Below, piece after piece: positions 17,296-26,162 of a stretch of DNA of 64,000 nucleotides; positions within the stretch are counted from its first letter, which is position 1, and the number at the start of each line of letters is the position of its first letter. Position numbers and translations under genes: made by a program. The stretch lies in assembly GCA_018971775.1 (NCBI GenBank), contig JAGXAB010000007.1, positions 1-64,000 on the forward strand. Direction: 5' to 3'. The DNA is from Cyanobacteria bacterium REEB67. Its GTDB lineage: Bacteria > Cyanobacteriota > Vampirovibrionia > Obscuribacterales > Obscuribacteraceae. The notes under the pieces are model-generated. The model was not told the origin of the DNA. It did not search any database and worked only from the letters and a program-made list of their open reading frames with translations.

Positions 17296-17982
17296 CTAAT
17301 TATCGCCCCTGGGCTTGCCTTTGTCGCCGCCCTTTTCACCGGCCTTATCGGCCGCCGACAGAGCGACATTGCCGGTCGCCTTCAAATTAGCCGTAGCCGT
17401 CACGGTCGGACAATCGCCATTTTCGCAACCGGCGATGCAGTCGGTGATCACGCTGCCGCAGGCCAGACACTTGGTGTCATTAGCCAGACAGGTAATTGGC
17501 CGAGCGTCCCGGGTGAAAACCGGCTTCGGCTCGTCGACGACGCGGGCGCTCAGATAGCCGGCGAAGCGCTGGTCGAAGGCCTGATCGCTGAGTAAACGAA
17601 AATTGTACGACGCTTCCAGAGGCGCGCCGCTGCGAGTCTGACGGATTTCCACGACAAAGTGCGTGGACAGATCCTCGCCGGGCCTGGAAGCCGGCCTGGA
17701 TGCGCCAAATAAAGCCAGGAAGCCGTCCTTGGCCATGAACGACCGACTGCGTTTCACCTTCAGCACCTCGCCGCAGGGAAACTGATAGCTCTGGTCGGAT
17801 TCGATTACGGTGCGCAGCGTCTCTTCGCCTTCGACGCGCACCACGACGATGCAGCGTTCCTCCGAAAAGACCATCAGGTTGGCGCCGGCGACATCGCAGA
17901 CGCGCACGTAGGTGTCGGCGCCTTCGTTGAATTGTTCGGCGGCGTCTTGGTTGCAGCCATTAGTGATGCTAACGTTGATCAT
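17296..17982 (-). CDS. Hypothetical protein with C-terminal cysteine cluster
   Basis: A 228-residue protein. The first ~150 residues look beta-rich and soluble. Residues ~165-192 hold seven cysteines including CLACG, C-x3-C and a final NGDC, which suggests a metal site or disulphide knot. The tail is Gly/Lys-rich and polar. GGAGATAAACCCCT precedes the ATG. Neighbours in the operon are a small membrane protein before it and the 79-aa protein after. No function can be assigned. Confidence 0.6.
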   Translation of the reverse strand: MINVSITNGCNQDAAEQFNEGADTYVRVCDVAGANLMVFSEERCIVVVRVEGEETLRTVIESDQSYQFPCGEVLKVKRSRSFMAKDGFLALFGASRPASRPGEDLSTHFVVEIRQTRSGAPLEASYNFRLLSDQAFDQRFAGYLSARVVDEPKPVFTRDARPITCLANDTKCLACGSVITDCIAGCENGDCPTVTATANLKATGNVALSAADKAGEKGGDKGKPRGDN

Positions 17983-18088
17983 AGGGGTTTATCTCCTAGT
18001 GTGGTTATTGGTGGCCCCGGAGAGCGAGCGCATGCTCACCGGAGACCGACAGTCGCGTTCGCAGTAGAGTCTCTTGAAACGTTAGCGT

Positions 18089-18388
18089 TTACAGGGGTCC
18101 GCGCTTCATGCCCTGTGCTTTCTGACGCAGGCGGTGGTAAAGAGCCTCGCCAGCAAGCAGCAAAACAAGGGCCAGCACGGCCGCCAGGCATGAGCCGATC
18201 ATCGAGAGCGAGGCAGCGAGCGCAAAAGCGACCGTTTCCTGCGACTGGATGTTCGTCACTGCCGGAAGAATCCACGGCATCAGAGTACTCGTCACGAGTC
18301 CCTGAGCCGCATCCCAGCTCGCCAGGGACAGGCCGAACCAGGCCGCCAGGAAGAGCAGGGTGTGGGTGATAAAGTTGGCAACTTTCAT
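18089..18388 (-). CDS. Small membrane protein coupled to Nudix gene
   Basis: A 99-residue protein with two strong hydrophobic segments (about 7-25 and 53-79) and a weaker one between, and a basic C-terminus. Its start codon overlaps the stop of the Nudix gene as ATGA (18385-18388), so translation is probably coupled. No family is recognised. Confidence 0.7.
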   Translation of the reverse strand: MKVANFITHTLLFLAAWFGLSLASWDAAQGLVTSTLMPWILPAVTNIQSQETVAFALAASLSMIGSCLAAVLALVLLLAGEALYHRLRQKAQGMKRGPL

Positions 18389-19053
18389 CGCTTAGGCTTT
18401 CTCTCTGATCGTGAGAACCAGTTTTGGATAATCTCGAGATGCTGGGGGAAGCCGATATCCGGGGGCAGGTTTGCCTCCCGAAAAACTCCCAGTTCGAGAA
18501 CCTCTTCGCCTTTGTTTAAGGCGCCGCCGATCGGTCTGGCGCAGAAAACAATGACGACTTCGTTGCCGCCCTGACAGGGGGAGTAGACGCCGAGTAGTTC
18601 GGTTACTTCCACAAGCAGGCCGGTCTCTTCGAAAGTCTCACGCTTGGCGGCCAGGGCCGGCGGTTCGTGAGCTTCGATGAAGCCACCCGGTATGCACCAG
18701 GTGCCGACCCGAGGCGGGTGCCTGCGCCGAGTCAAAACCAGACCGCCATCCATCTCGACAAGACAGAGAGCGACCGGTTTGGGACTATCCCAGTGGACAT
18801 AGGGACAGCCGGGGGCGGGGCAGGCTAGACGTTGGCGCTCGCAGACTTCACGGGATTCGAGACGACTGGCGCAGAGCGGACAGAAGTACCAACCAGTGAC
18901 ATGAGCAGGCGGTGGGTGTTGATCGGGTTGTGACGCAGGCTTTCCGGTTTTGTTTTTATCGACCGGTCTGACGGCAGCCCCGAAAAGGCGCTCGAGAGCC
19001 CTTTTGACAAGCGATTGTAATCGCGAGTACGACATAGATAATTTCTGCTCCAA
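18385..19053 (-). CDS. Nudix hydrolase with N-terminal zinc ribbon
   Basis: A 222-residue protein. Cys58, 61, 78 and 83 form a zinc ribbon like that of NudC-type and related NADH/ADP-ribose pyrophosphatases. The Nudix box at residues 124-146 matches G-x5-E-x7-RE-x2-EE-x-G, so the metal-binding glutamates are present. It should hydrolyse a nucleoside diphosphate linked to another moiety; the substrate cannot be read from the sequence. The TTG at 19053 has GGAG five bases upstream; an ATG at 19035 is the alternative, with GGAG 12 bases away. It is first in a four-gene operon. Confidence 0.85.
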   Translation of the reverse strand: MEQKLSMSYSRLQSLVKRALERLFGAAVRPVDKNKTGKPASQPDQHPPPAHVTGWYFCPLCASRLESREVCERQRLACPAPGCPYVHWDSPKPVALCLVEMDGGLVLTRRRHPPRVGTWCIPGGFIEAHEPPALAAKRETFEETGLLVEVTELLGVYSPCQGGNEVVIVFCARPIGGALNKGEEVLELGVFREANLPPDIGFPQHLEIIQNWFSRSERKPKR

Positions 19054-19498
19054 AAAGTCTCCGCCGGCGACGAAAACCTCACCGCGAGGTATCGCTCCCG
19101 GAGGAAAGAGTCTTTCGAAACTGTATAGCCCGTGTCTTCTCGAAGGCCTGTGCTAGCTAGCGTCGGGGTACGGATGCAGGACAGATCAAATCAAGCGTTG
19201 AGAACGCAGAAGAGATAGAGACCTACAGGCAATGGACGCGGCGATTAGCTAGAAAGTTTTCCAGGAAGGAGAAGAAGAAGGACGTAGATAAAATAGAGCT
19301 TCAAGCTCGGCCGAAACAACGAGCAGGGTTAGATGTTTACAAGCAGCCGCTAACAATCAGCTTTTCTTTAGTATTCAAGCGGGTAGACCGGCCGCATATA
19401 CGCCGGGCCAAAGCCCCATAGCGGCAAGCTTTGACCGGCCAAGGCAGATCACTTGGCAATGCGAGCTGCACTACCGCCCGTTGACAAGAGAAGGGGGG
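19054..19498. other. Intergenic gap, nothing recognised
   Basis: The gap lies between the Nudix operon start and the end of the purine salvage operon. It should contain the Nudix promoter. I found no convincing hairpin, repeat or coding stretch. Confidence 0.4.
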
Positions 19499-20332
19499 CT
19501 AAAGCAAGGCAAGCACCGCCCGGAACAGTTTATCGAGGCGCTTCGAAGCACCCCTGGAGGCCTCGAGCACTTCCTCGTGACCGCCCATGGCCACATCTTT
19601 GCTCCAGACATTGGTGATCACCGATACGGCAGCAGCCATAGTGGCGCTATCGCCACAAGTGAGCAATTCGGGCACAGTAGACATGCCGACAGCATCGGCT
19701 TTGAGCTTGCGCAGCATTTCTACTTCAGCCATAGTCTCATAGCTCGGACCGAGCAGACCGGCATAGACACCGGTTTGCATACCGACCATAGTTTTGTCCT
19801 CAGCGGCCAGTCTCTTGCCGGTGGCGATCAAAAGCTGGGTGAGGGAATTATCGAGGGCAGTAGCCGGCGCCTGGACGGCAGGGATCAAACCGAGCTCTTT
19901 CCATTTCGGATTTAGATGGTCGCGGTAACCGGTCAGGATCATCAAATCTCCGACTGAGAAATTTTGATTGAGACCGCCGGCGGCGTTGGTCAAAAGCAAA
20001 TTTGGGACGCCCCATTCGACGATGGTGCGGGCCGCAAGCGTAACGTCCTGCCAGTCGTAGCCTTCATAGAGGTGGAAGCGTCCGCGCAGCACGGCGATGC
20101 AACGCTCGTCTGTCGGATTTAGACGACCGACGGTGAGAGTACCGGAGTGGCCGGCCACACCCGGAGCCATGCCGAAAACATCTTTGAAAGACATGACGAC
20201 AGCGTCATGCAGCCCTTCCAGAACGCTGACACCGGAACCCAATACGACAGCCGCATACGGCTTAAGTCCAGTCAATCCCTGGATATGAGCAACCGCCTGC
20301 GCCGCCGTTCTGCCGCTTGCTTCTTTGAGCAT
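19499..20332 (-). CDS. Purine nucleoside phosphorylase (trimeric PNP family)
   Basis: A 277-residue enzyme that cleaves purine (deoxy)nucleosides with phosphate. Family catalytic residues are all present: Ser33 in VLGSG, GRFHLYEGY at 84-92 (Arg85, His87, Tyr89), NAAGG at 116-120, Glu199 in GPSYET, VGMSTVPE at 215-222, Asn241 and His252. One feature is odd. The loop after SVGDL that normally reads DHINL...NPL.GPN...RFP, and that carries the phenylalanine reaching into the neighbouring subunit, is replaced by an unrelated stretch (136-160). The preceding gene encodes a PNP-like protein that has this loop. It is last in an operon with phosphopentomutase. Confidence 0.9.
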   Translation of the reverse strand: MLKEASGRTAAQAVAHIQGLTGLKPYAAVVLGSGVSVLEGLHDAVVMSFKDVFGMAPGVAGHSGTLTVGRLNPTDERCIAVLRGRFHLYEGYDWQDVTLAARTIVEWGVPNLLLTNAAGGLNQNFSVGDLMILTGYRDHLNPKWKELGLIPAVQAPATALDNSLTQLLIATGKRLAAEDKTMVGMQTGVYAGLLGPSYETMAEVEMLRKLKADAVGMSTVPELLTCGDSATMAAAVSVITNVWSKDVAMGGHEEVLEASRGASKRLDKLFRAVLALL

Positions 20333-20385
20333 AATTGCCTGTCCTTTACCTGGTTGGAGTTTGGATTTTCGTGAATTTTCCGGAA

Positions 20386-20931
20386 TTATCTGTGAATAGC
20401 CATAAGCACATCGCGCTGCAAAGTTTGACCTTCAGGCACGACCAGACCGAGCACGCGCAAGCCGGCATGAGCGGCTATTATCATCGCCGGCACGAGGTTA
20501 TAACAGTAGAAATTGGCGCCCAATCGATTGCAGGTGACAAGGTCCTCGCTGCTCACGATATGACCCTGTTTGACGCCGGCGGCAACACCATTGCGCAGCT
20601 TACCGAGCGGATTGCCTATCGACCAGGTTTCTTCCTGATCCATAGTGTCGGCGGCCGAGACGTAGATATTGTTGACCACTGGGAAACGTTCCCCGATCGG
20701 ATTGTTCGGCCCGACCAGGGGATTGTCGCAACTCAAGTTGAGTGAGTCGATGACAACGTGAGCCTGTTCGTGACTGGGATCGAAGCCGAAGCCGCGATCG
20801 ACGATAATCGCTAATTTGGAGCGCCCCTCGGCGCGCAACAGCTCAATCACCGGTTCACCGAATTGTTCGAAGTTGTCGAAATCGGCGATATCTCCAGTGA
20901 AATCGATGCGCTTGGCGTATCTGAGTTGCAA
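20386..20931 (-). CDS. PNP-like protein lacking catalytic residues, possible partner subunit
   Basis: A 181-residue protein. From residue ~58 it aligns with the C-terminal half of trimeric PNPs: SLNLSCDNPLVGPN (63-76), ERFP (81-84), then a stretch equivalent to the E-T-VAE helix and VPxxIxAxHxGLRVxG (147-162). It lacks the phosphate-binding N-terminal half. The catalytic glutamate, the VGMS motif (here FYCYN) and the ITN asparagine are all missing. It starts at TTG 20931, with GAGG eight bases upstream and 28 bases after the phosphopentomutase stop; the frame is open further upstream. It complements the loop missing from the catalytic PNP encoded 53 bases downstream. Confidence 0.7.
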   Translation of the reverse strand: MQLRYAKRIDFTGDIADFDNFEQFGEPVIELLRAEGRSKLAIIVDRGFGFDPSHEQAHVVIDSLNLSCDNPLVGPNNPIGERFPVVNNIYVSAADTMDQEETWSIGNPLGKLRNGVAAGVKQGHIVSSEDLVTCNRLGANFYCYNLVPAMIIAAHAGLRVLGLVVPEGQTLQRDVLMAIHR

Positions 20932-20959
20932 GTGAAAGTCCTCGGCTGGGGTAATTTGA

Positions 20960-22237
20960 CTAATTGGGCAAGAAACTGCTGCCGCCACCCTTCCAATCGA
21001 GCTCAAGCCAACTGGAAAGAGTGCCGGCGATATCGGCGAAACCATCACGCGTGCCAATGTCGAATTTTTTACCGCCCAGAGACTGGCCATTTGCAGAACC
21101 GTCCGCAGCGGCGGCCCCCGTTAGAGAGGGGCTATAAGCAAGCAACGGCACAAATTCGCGGGTGTGATCGGTGCCCGGCGCTGTCGGGTCGTTACCGTGG
21201 TCTGACGAGATGATCAACAAATCGTCGGGACGCATCGACTTCATGATTTTGCCGAGCCACTGATCGATTTCTACCAGCGCCTGGCCATAGCCTTTGACGT
21301 CGCGGCGATGACCATAGAGCGAATCGGTATCGACTAGATTGGTGAAAATCAGCCCCATGCGATCCTGTTTGGTCTTAGCCACTTCCAGAGATTTCAAATC
21401 CAGATCGTCTTCCAGTGCTTGCAATGTGAGGCGCAGGCCTTCTTCATTGGTGCCGGTGTGTTTGGCATGGGAGAGCCCATTGCCGACGAAGATGTCTTCG
21501 ATCTTGCCGACACCGAAGACGCCCAGCCCGCTTTTGAGCGTGTAGTCGAGGAAGGTATCGCGCGGTGGCGGCACGGCGTAATCATGGCGTTCGCCCGACA
21601 TACGCTTGTAGTTACCGGCAGTGCCGTTGAATGGTCTGGCGATGACACGACCGACACGGTGCGGTCCGTCAAGAATAGTGCGGGCAATCTCGCACCACTT
21701 GTAGAGCGTCGCAAGAGGAACGGTGTCCACATGACAGGCAATCTGGAAGACACTATCGCCGCTGGTGTACACGATAGGCAGACCAGTACGTTGATGTTCT
21801 TCGCCAAGCTGGACGAGGATTTCCGTGCCGGAGGCCGGTTTATTGCAAAGCACGCCGCCGCAGCCGGTTTCTTTGACAAAACGATCGATGACATCCGGCG
21901 GAAAACCCTGAGGATAAAGCGGAAAGGCGGTCTCGCTGACGATTCCCATCATTTCCCAGTGACCTGTCTGGGTGTCCTTGCCATTACTTGCTTCCTGTAA
22001 TTTGCCGTAGAAGCCTTTTGTAGACTGGGTGGCGGGCACACCCTTGATTGTGCTGACATTGCCCAGGCCCAGGCTGGCCATATTCGGAAGCGCCAGGCCA
22101 CCAACTTCGCGAGCTGTATTAGCCAGGGTATTGCAGTCGGGCAGGTCGCCATATTTTGCATAATCGGGAGCCGCACCAATGCCGCAACCGTCGATAACCA
22201 GTACCACAGCCCGTCGCTTTGACATATCCATGCTCAC
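20960..22237 (-). CDS. deoB: Phosphopentomutase
   Basis: A 425-residue enzyme that interconverts (deoxy)ribose 1-phosphate and 5-phosphate. It has alkaline phosphatase superfamily metal ligands in VIDGCGIGAAPD (14-25), the DeoB motif DTQTGHWE, the YTSGDSVFQIA segment, a TNLVDTDSLYGHRRD block and the C-terminal SSDHGNDPTxxGTDHTRE. Its length is normal for DeoB, with Gly where most members have Ala in YTSADS. The GTG at 22237 has AGGAG six bases upstream and is preferred to the ATG two codons later. It is first gene of an operon with two PNP-family genes, which supply its substrate. Confidence 0.93.
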   Translation of the reverse strand: MSMDMSKRRAVVLVIDGCGIGAAPDYAKYGDLPDCNTLANTAREVGGLALPNMASLGLGNVSTIKGVPATQSTKGFYGKLQEASNGKDTQTGHWEMMGIVSETAFPLYPQGFPPDVIDRFVKETGCGGVLCNKPASGTEILVQLGEEHQRTGLPIVYTSGDSVFQIACHVDTVPLATLYKWCEIARTILDGPHRVGRVIARPFNGTAGNYKRMSGERHDYAVPPPRDTFLDYTLKSGLGVFGVGKIEDIFVGNGLSHAKHTGTNEEGLRLTLQALEDDLDLKSLEVAKTKQDRMGLIFTNLVDTDSLYGHRRDVKGYGQALVEIDQWLGKIMKSMRPDDLLIISSDHGNDPTAPGTDHTREFVPLLAYSPSLTGAAAADGSANGQSLGGKKFDIGTRDGFADIAGTLSSWLELDWKGGGSSFLPN

Positions 22238-22823
22238 TTGAAACTCCTAGGGGTCCGCTGCGATAGCCAGCGCTAGCAGCATATTCGATCGCCGATCAGT
22301 ACATATCAGCACTATTGTAAAAGCCTGGCCGGGCATTTGTGTGGCTCCGCCAATTGCCAAGCGATAAAATGCCGCCAGCTGTATGGCGAGAACCGGCCCG
22401 GCTACGGCAGTTCTGAGTTAGATCTAACCTGCGTTGTTGGTGTGATTATCACGTATAAAACGCTTGAGAAGCCACATAAACCCCTGTTAGTTTCGGATTA
22501 TCCTTATTCCCCTCAATTTTTTCGAAAACATTCAAATCTTCCCCATCTGAACCCGCTCTAGCTCTTGCAGCAACTTTCCCACGATTTTCATCGAGGTGCA
22601 AAGAGAGCTGCATATTCAGGTGAGCGACAGATTTTTGAATGTCTAAGAACATCTTTGAGCTTTCGGAAGTCTGGACAATGACTCTCACACCGCGCAGACC
22701 GGCTAAAGACGTCATTTCAAAACAACAACCAGTCTGCAATAACTGCCCGCTCCATTCCCGAGATGCAAGTGCACCAAGTGCGCTTCCAGCTCGGCCTGGT
22801 GGCGGGTGAAAACGGAGATCATT
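22238..22823. other. Divergent intergenic region
   Basis: This stretch separates the purine salvage operon from the Gly/Tyr-rich protein gene and should hold both promoters. A leftward 96-codon frame (22449-22739) has no ribosome site and looks accidental. I recognise nothing else. Confidence 0.4.
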
Positions 22824-23423
22824 ATGAAGAACAAGATTTTTGCGCTTCTACTCGTGGTTTTTGCCGCGTTTTCCTTCACCACGGCAGCCAATGCCCAGAG
22901 TCACGGTCACGGCGGTTTCGGCGGCGGTAATCGTGGCGGTCATGTCGGTGGCTATGCCGGTGGCGGTCATGTCGGTGGCTACGCTGGTGGCGGCCACTTC
23001 GGTGGCTATGCCGGTGTCGGTCATGTCGGTGGCTACGCTGGTGGCGGCCACTTCGGTGGCTATAACGGCGGCGGTCATTTCGGTGGCTATAACGGCGGTT
23101 ATCGCGGCGGCTACAACGGCGGTTATCGCGGTGGCTACGACCGCGGTTACGGTTATCGCGGTGACTACGACCGTGGTTACGGCTATCGCGGCGGCTACGG
23201 CTACGGCTATGGCTTTGGCTATGGCTACGGCGGATACGGATACGGCTACGGCTATCGCGGTTTCGCCTACGGCCTCGGCCTCGGCTATCTGCTCGCGCCC
23301 CGCTACTACGACGCTCCTGCCTATGTGGCGCCGGCTCCCGAGCTTTACGTCGACCAGTACGGTCGCGAGTACTATCTCGACGCAGACGGCTACGCGGTCT
23401 TTACCGGTCGCGTCATCCGCTGA
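22824..23423 (+). CDS. Secreted Gly/Tyr/His-rich repeat protein
   Basis: A 199-residue protein. Residues 1-24 are a signal peptide ending ANAQ. From ~27 to 145 it consists of short repeats built on GGHxGGYAG, then GGYNGGYRG, then GYGYGYG. A C-terminal ~45-residue domain is not repetitive and carries LYVDQYGREYYLDADGYAV. Low-complexity Gly/Tyr proteins of this type are often envelope or extracellular structural proteins. Histidines could bind metal. The ATG at 22824 has GGAG six bases upstream. A terminator lies ~50 bases after the stop. Confidence 0.75.
   Translation: MKNKIFALLLVVFAAFSFTTAANAQSHGHGGFGGGNRGGHVGGYAGGGHVGGYAGGGHFGGYAGVGHVGGYAGGGHFGGYNGGGHFGGYNGGYRGGYNGGYRGGYDRGYGYRGDYDRGYGYRGGYGYGYGFGYGYGGYGYGYGYRGFAYGLGLGYLLAPRYYDAPAYVAPAPELYVDQYGREYYLDADGYAVFTGRVIR
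22915..23270 (+). repeat. Tandem glycine-codon repeats inside the Gly/Tyr-rich gene
   Basis: Units of about 24-30 bases encoding GGHVGGYAG or GGHFGGYAG recur, followed by shorter GGYRGGYNG and GYG units. Neighbouring units are near identical at the DNA level, so copy number probably varies between strains. Confidence 0.8.
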
Positions 23424-23474
23424 ACGTTGAAGACTGGAATCGTGCCGCAAAGCACTGATTTCAGTCGGGAATTT

Positions 23475-23523
23475 GATGGGGTGCAGGCATTTGCCTGCGC
23501 CCCGTCACTTTCTTTTTTTTTCG
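23475..23523 (+). terminator. Rho-independent terminator
   Basis: A GC-rich stem (GGGGTGCAGGCA with TGCCTGCGCCCC) is followed by GTCACTTTC and a run of nine Ts. It ends the Gly/Tyr-rich gene. Confidence 0.9.
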
Positions 23524-23687
23524 CCAGCATACTATACGTTATCATATATTATCGACCACTGGCAACAAGCCCAGAAAGCCAAGCGGAGCTATTGCTCAAG
23601 GAGAATTTTAGATAAAATCCGGTAGTAGTTAGCCTAGCTGCGCTAGATGGTGCTACGCTATTAAATAGAGAAAGACTGGAGGCTTTA

Positions 23688-25631
23688 ATGACGTCACCCG
23701 ACATGTTGTCCATTAATAACGTTGCTGCCAAGCTCGGCTTGTCGGTACACCAGCTTCGCCGCTGGGAGCTTATGTTTGGTCTGGAGATCAAACGCGGCCG
23801 TGGCCAACAGCGCCAGTACCGAGAAGAAGACATGTCGGTGCTCGAGCGCATTAAGGAGCTGGTCGAACAGGGCTGGCCCACCTCCCAGATACGCCCGCAG
23901 CTCGAAGCGGAAGGCTTACTCACTCCCAAGTTGATTGGCGTCACGCCGGCCCCTGGCAATCCCGAAGTCCTGCAGGAAGCGATCATCGGCCTGCGCAATT
24001 TCAGCGAACGTCGCTTCATCGACCTATCCAAACAAATCGATGAGCTCAGGCAGCTCGTCATCCAGGTGACGCTAAAATCCGAAGTGGCACACGACAAAAC
24101 TTCGCCCTGGCAACCAATGGCCAGCGAATACGTACCGACACCGAAAGCGATGCCTGCCCAGGAAATCACGATCGGGCCTCAGATTTCGATCGACCCACCC
24201 AAGCCACAATCGGCGCCGATTATGCCTAATCGCGTCAATCAAATCCCGCCGGCACCGTCTTCATCCTCATCCTCATCCTCATCCTCTTCTTCACCCACCA
24301 GCAGCACCGCTTCGGCAAATACCGATTTCAGCCATCGCTCGATTATTCCAGGCGTCCCTCCGGCCGGCAGCACCGGCTCCGGTGCAGGCTTCCCCGGCAC
24401 ATCAGCGGCTGGTGCAGCGAGTGCATCATCGAGTTTCGCCCCGACTGCCAAGAACGATATGCCCGACATCGACGCGGCGCCCAAGCCGATAACCGATGCC
24501 CTGCAACGCTCGATGTCCACTCTCGATTCTCTCTTCAAAGATCCTCGCGCAGCTTCGGGAACTACTTCAACAAATCCCTCGAACAGCTCCTTCAGCAACC
24601 TGCCGGCGGCGACAGGCCCGTCGCCATCAGCCCCGAGTGCCAGCTCCAGCTTCGGCACATCGAGCGCGACAGAACACCCGGCTATCGCCTCAGGATTTGA
24701 CGAGCCAACCGCGCCGCCGGTTCGGCACAGCACCATACCGCCGACTCCGACGGCATCGACATCGTCGACACCATCTGTATCAACCACGCCTTCATCCATG
24801 TCGACACCGTCGATTTCAGCGCCGGCCAAGGCCAGCGCCTGGGATCAAGCTTTTGCATCCACCAGCGTCGACATGGATGCCGTTCCAGTTAGCGGCCTCT
24901 TCGAAGAAACGCCGAAGGCACAAAGCACGGGCACGGGATCAGGCACGGTGTCAGGGATCAATGAAGCATCCCTCGAACACAATCCCTTCACGACGATTAC
25001 GGGCACAAACTACAACGCTGTCTCCGACAAACCCAGAGAAAGCGGATCATCTGCATTGATGGGCCAAAGTCCGGCCAGCAGTGGCGGCTTCGGCAGCTCC
25101 GGCTTCGGTACCGGCACGGGCCAAAATTTGAGCCAAACCGGTCCTCTGCCCTCAATCACTCCGGTGCAGAGCTTTGCCCCCGAAAACAAGGACAAGCTGA
25201 TTGCCTCGCAGTCTAATTCTACTTCGACCGAATTGCCCCAGACTGATGAGAACGAGAGCGCGCCGGCCAGTAACACACTTGGCGCAGCTACGACGGTCGA
25301 TACGCAAGCGACTGCCGCTCCCACGCCTCCGGCCGCCCTGCCGATCACGCCCGGCCCGCAAATGAATTTCGGACCGAACGTATCGGCTCCGACACCACAG
25401 GTGACACCACAGCGAGTCGACGACAATTTTGGCCTGGGCGAAGTTACCGACCAGAACTACCTGACCGTGCTCGGACGCGCCCTGGACTTGATTGGTTGGA
25501 GCGACGAACAGGCCGATTCATATTCGCTCAAAACCTTCGGCGTACCGCATTGGGACGAGCTCGGTCGCAGTCAGGCCGAAAAGCTCGTCGCCCATCTTGT
25601 TAGCTTGCTCAAGGATCAGCTGGCGCATTAA
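23688..25631 (+). CDS. MerR-type regulator with very long disordered region
   Basis: A 647-residue protein. Residues 7-70 are a MerR-type winged helix (AAKLGLSVHQLRRWE, then RQYREEDM). Residues ~75-135 continue helical. About 430 residues of Ser/Pro/Thr/Ala-rich low complexity follow, including a run of serine codons at 24258-24295. A compact domain ends the protein (residues ~575-647, GWSDEQADSYSLKTFG...HWDELGR). There is no cysteine-based metal or drug site. GGAGG lies eight bases before the ATG. The linker and conserved C-terminus point to a regulator that contacts another protein through its tail rather than a classical ligand sensor. Confidence 0.75.
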   Translation: MTSPDMLSINNVAAKLGLSVHQLRRWELMFGLEIKRGRGQQRQYREEDMSVLERIKELVEQGWPTSQIRPQLEAEGLLTPKLIGVTPAPGNPEVLQEAIIGLRNFSERRFIDLSKQIDELRQLVIQVTLKSEVAHDKTSPWQPMASEYVPTPKAMPAQEITIGPQISIDPPKPQSAPIMPNRVNQIPPAPSSSSSSSSSSSSPTSSTASANTDFSHRSIIPGVPPAGSTGSGAGFPGTSAAGAASASSSFAPTAKNDMPDIDAAPKPITDALQRSMSTLDSLFKDPRAASGTTSTNPSNSSFSNLPAATGPSPSAPSASSSFGTSSATEHPAIASGFDEPTAPPVRHSTIPPTPTASTSSTPSVSTTPSSMSTPSISAPAKASAWDQAFASTSVDMDAVPVSGLFEETPKAQSTGTGSGTVSGINEASLEHNPFTTITGTNYNAVSDKPRESGSSALMGQSPASSGGFGSSGFGTGTGQNLSQTGPLPSITPVQSFAPENKDKLIASQSNSTSTELPQTDENESAPASNTLGAATTVDTQATAAPTPPAALPITPGPQMNFGPNVSAPTPQVTPQRVDDNFGLGEVTDQNYLTVLGRALDLIGWSDEQADSYSLKTFGVPHWDELGRSQAEKLVAHLVSLLKDQLAH

Positions 25632-26162
25632 GCGATATCGCTTCGCCACTTACTCCGAAAGCCAGACGAATTAATCTAAGCTACGTACTTACCCCACTGA
25701 CATGTCGTAGCTGGCGCTATATGATGAAATCACTCGAAAGCACCCCCACAAATGGCGCCGGAGAGTGATATCGCGGGAATCTCCAGAGAGAAGGGTCAGG
25801 GATGACCTTTGCCGAGGGCAGCACCGGAACCGCGAACAATTGACCAAAAGGCGCACAGAGCCTGTCATAAGAGTAAAAAAGGGTGCCCAAGGCACCCCTT
25901 TTATTAACTGAAAATAAAGCTGCAGATTTAGGCCCCACAAGGGTTGCAATGACTTTTGGCCTTTTTGTAGGGTGCAGTCATACCCCACCGATTTTTTTTT
26001 AAGGAAACCCTCAAAAGACACAAATTTAGCCCCAGCTCCAATTTCGTGCCCTTTGACCGGTTTTCTCCAGAACGTGGGATAGCCTTTTTATTAACAAGAG
26101 ACGCTGAAAACGCTGTGCCAGTCCGGGTCCAGTGCCTTAAACGCGTCCTAGCAAGGAAAACT
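25632..26162. other. Intergenic gap with a bidirectional hairpin
   Basis: The only structure I see is the terminator at 25877-25903. The 250 bases between the MerR-type gene and this hairpin hold no supported coding frame. They could be a long 3' untranslated region or a small RNA. Confidence 0.4.
25877..25903. terminator. Bidirectional rho-independent terminator
   Basis: The sequence AAAAGGGTGCC-CAA-GGCACCCCTTTT has an A-tract before it and a T-tract after it, so it could work on either strand. Confidence 0.85.

Noticed and set aside
22449-22739. 96-codon minus-strand frame upstream of deoB
   Set aside because: It begins with TTG without a ribosome site, and composition and context give no support.
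24258-24295. Tandem TCATCC-type repeat as a possible regulatory microsatellite
   Set aside because: It lies inside the MerR-type gene and encodes a serine run in frame. It is better seen as part of the disordered linker.
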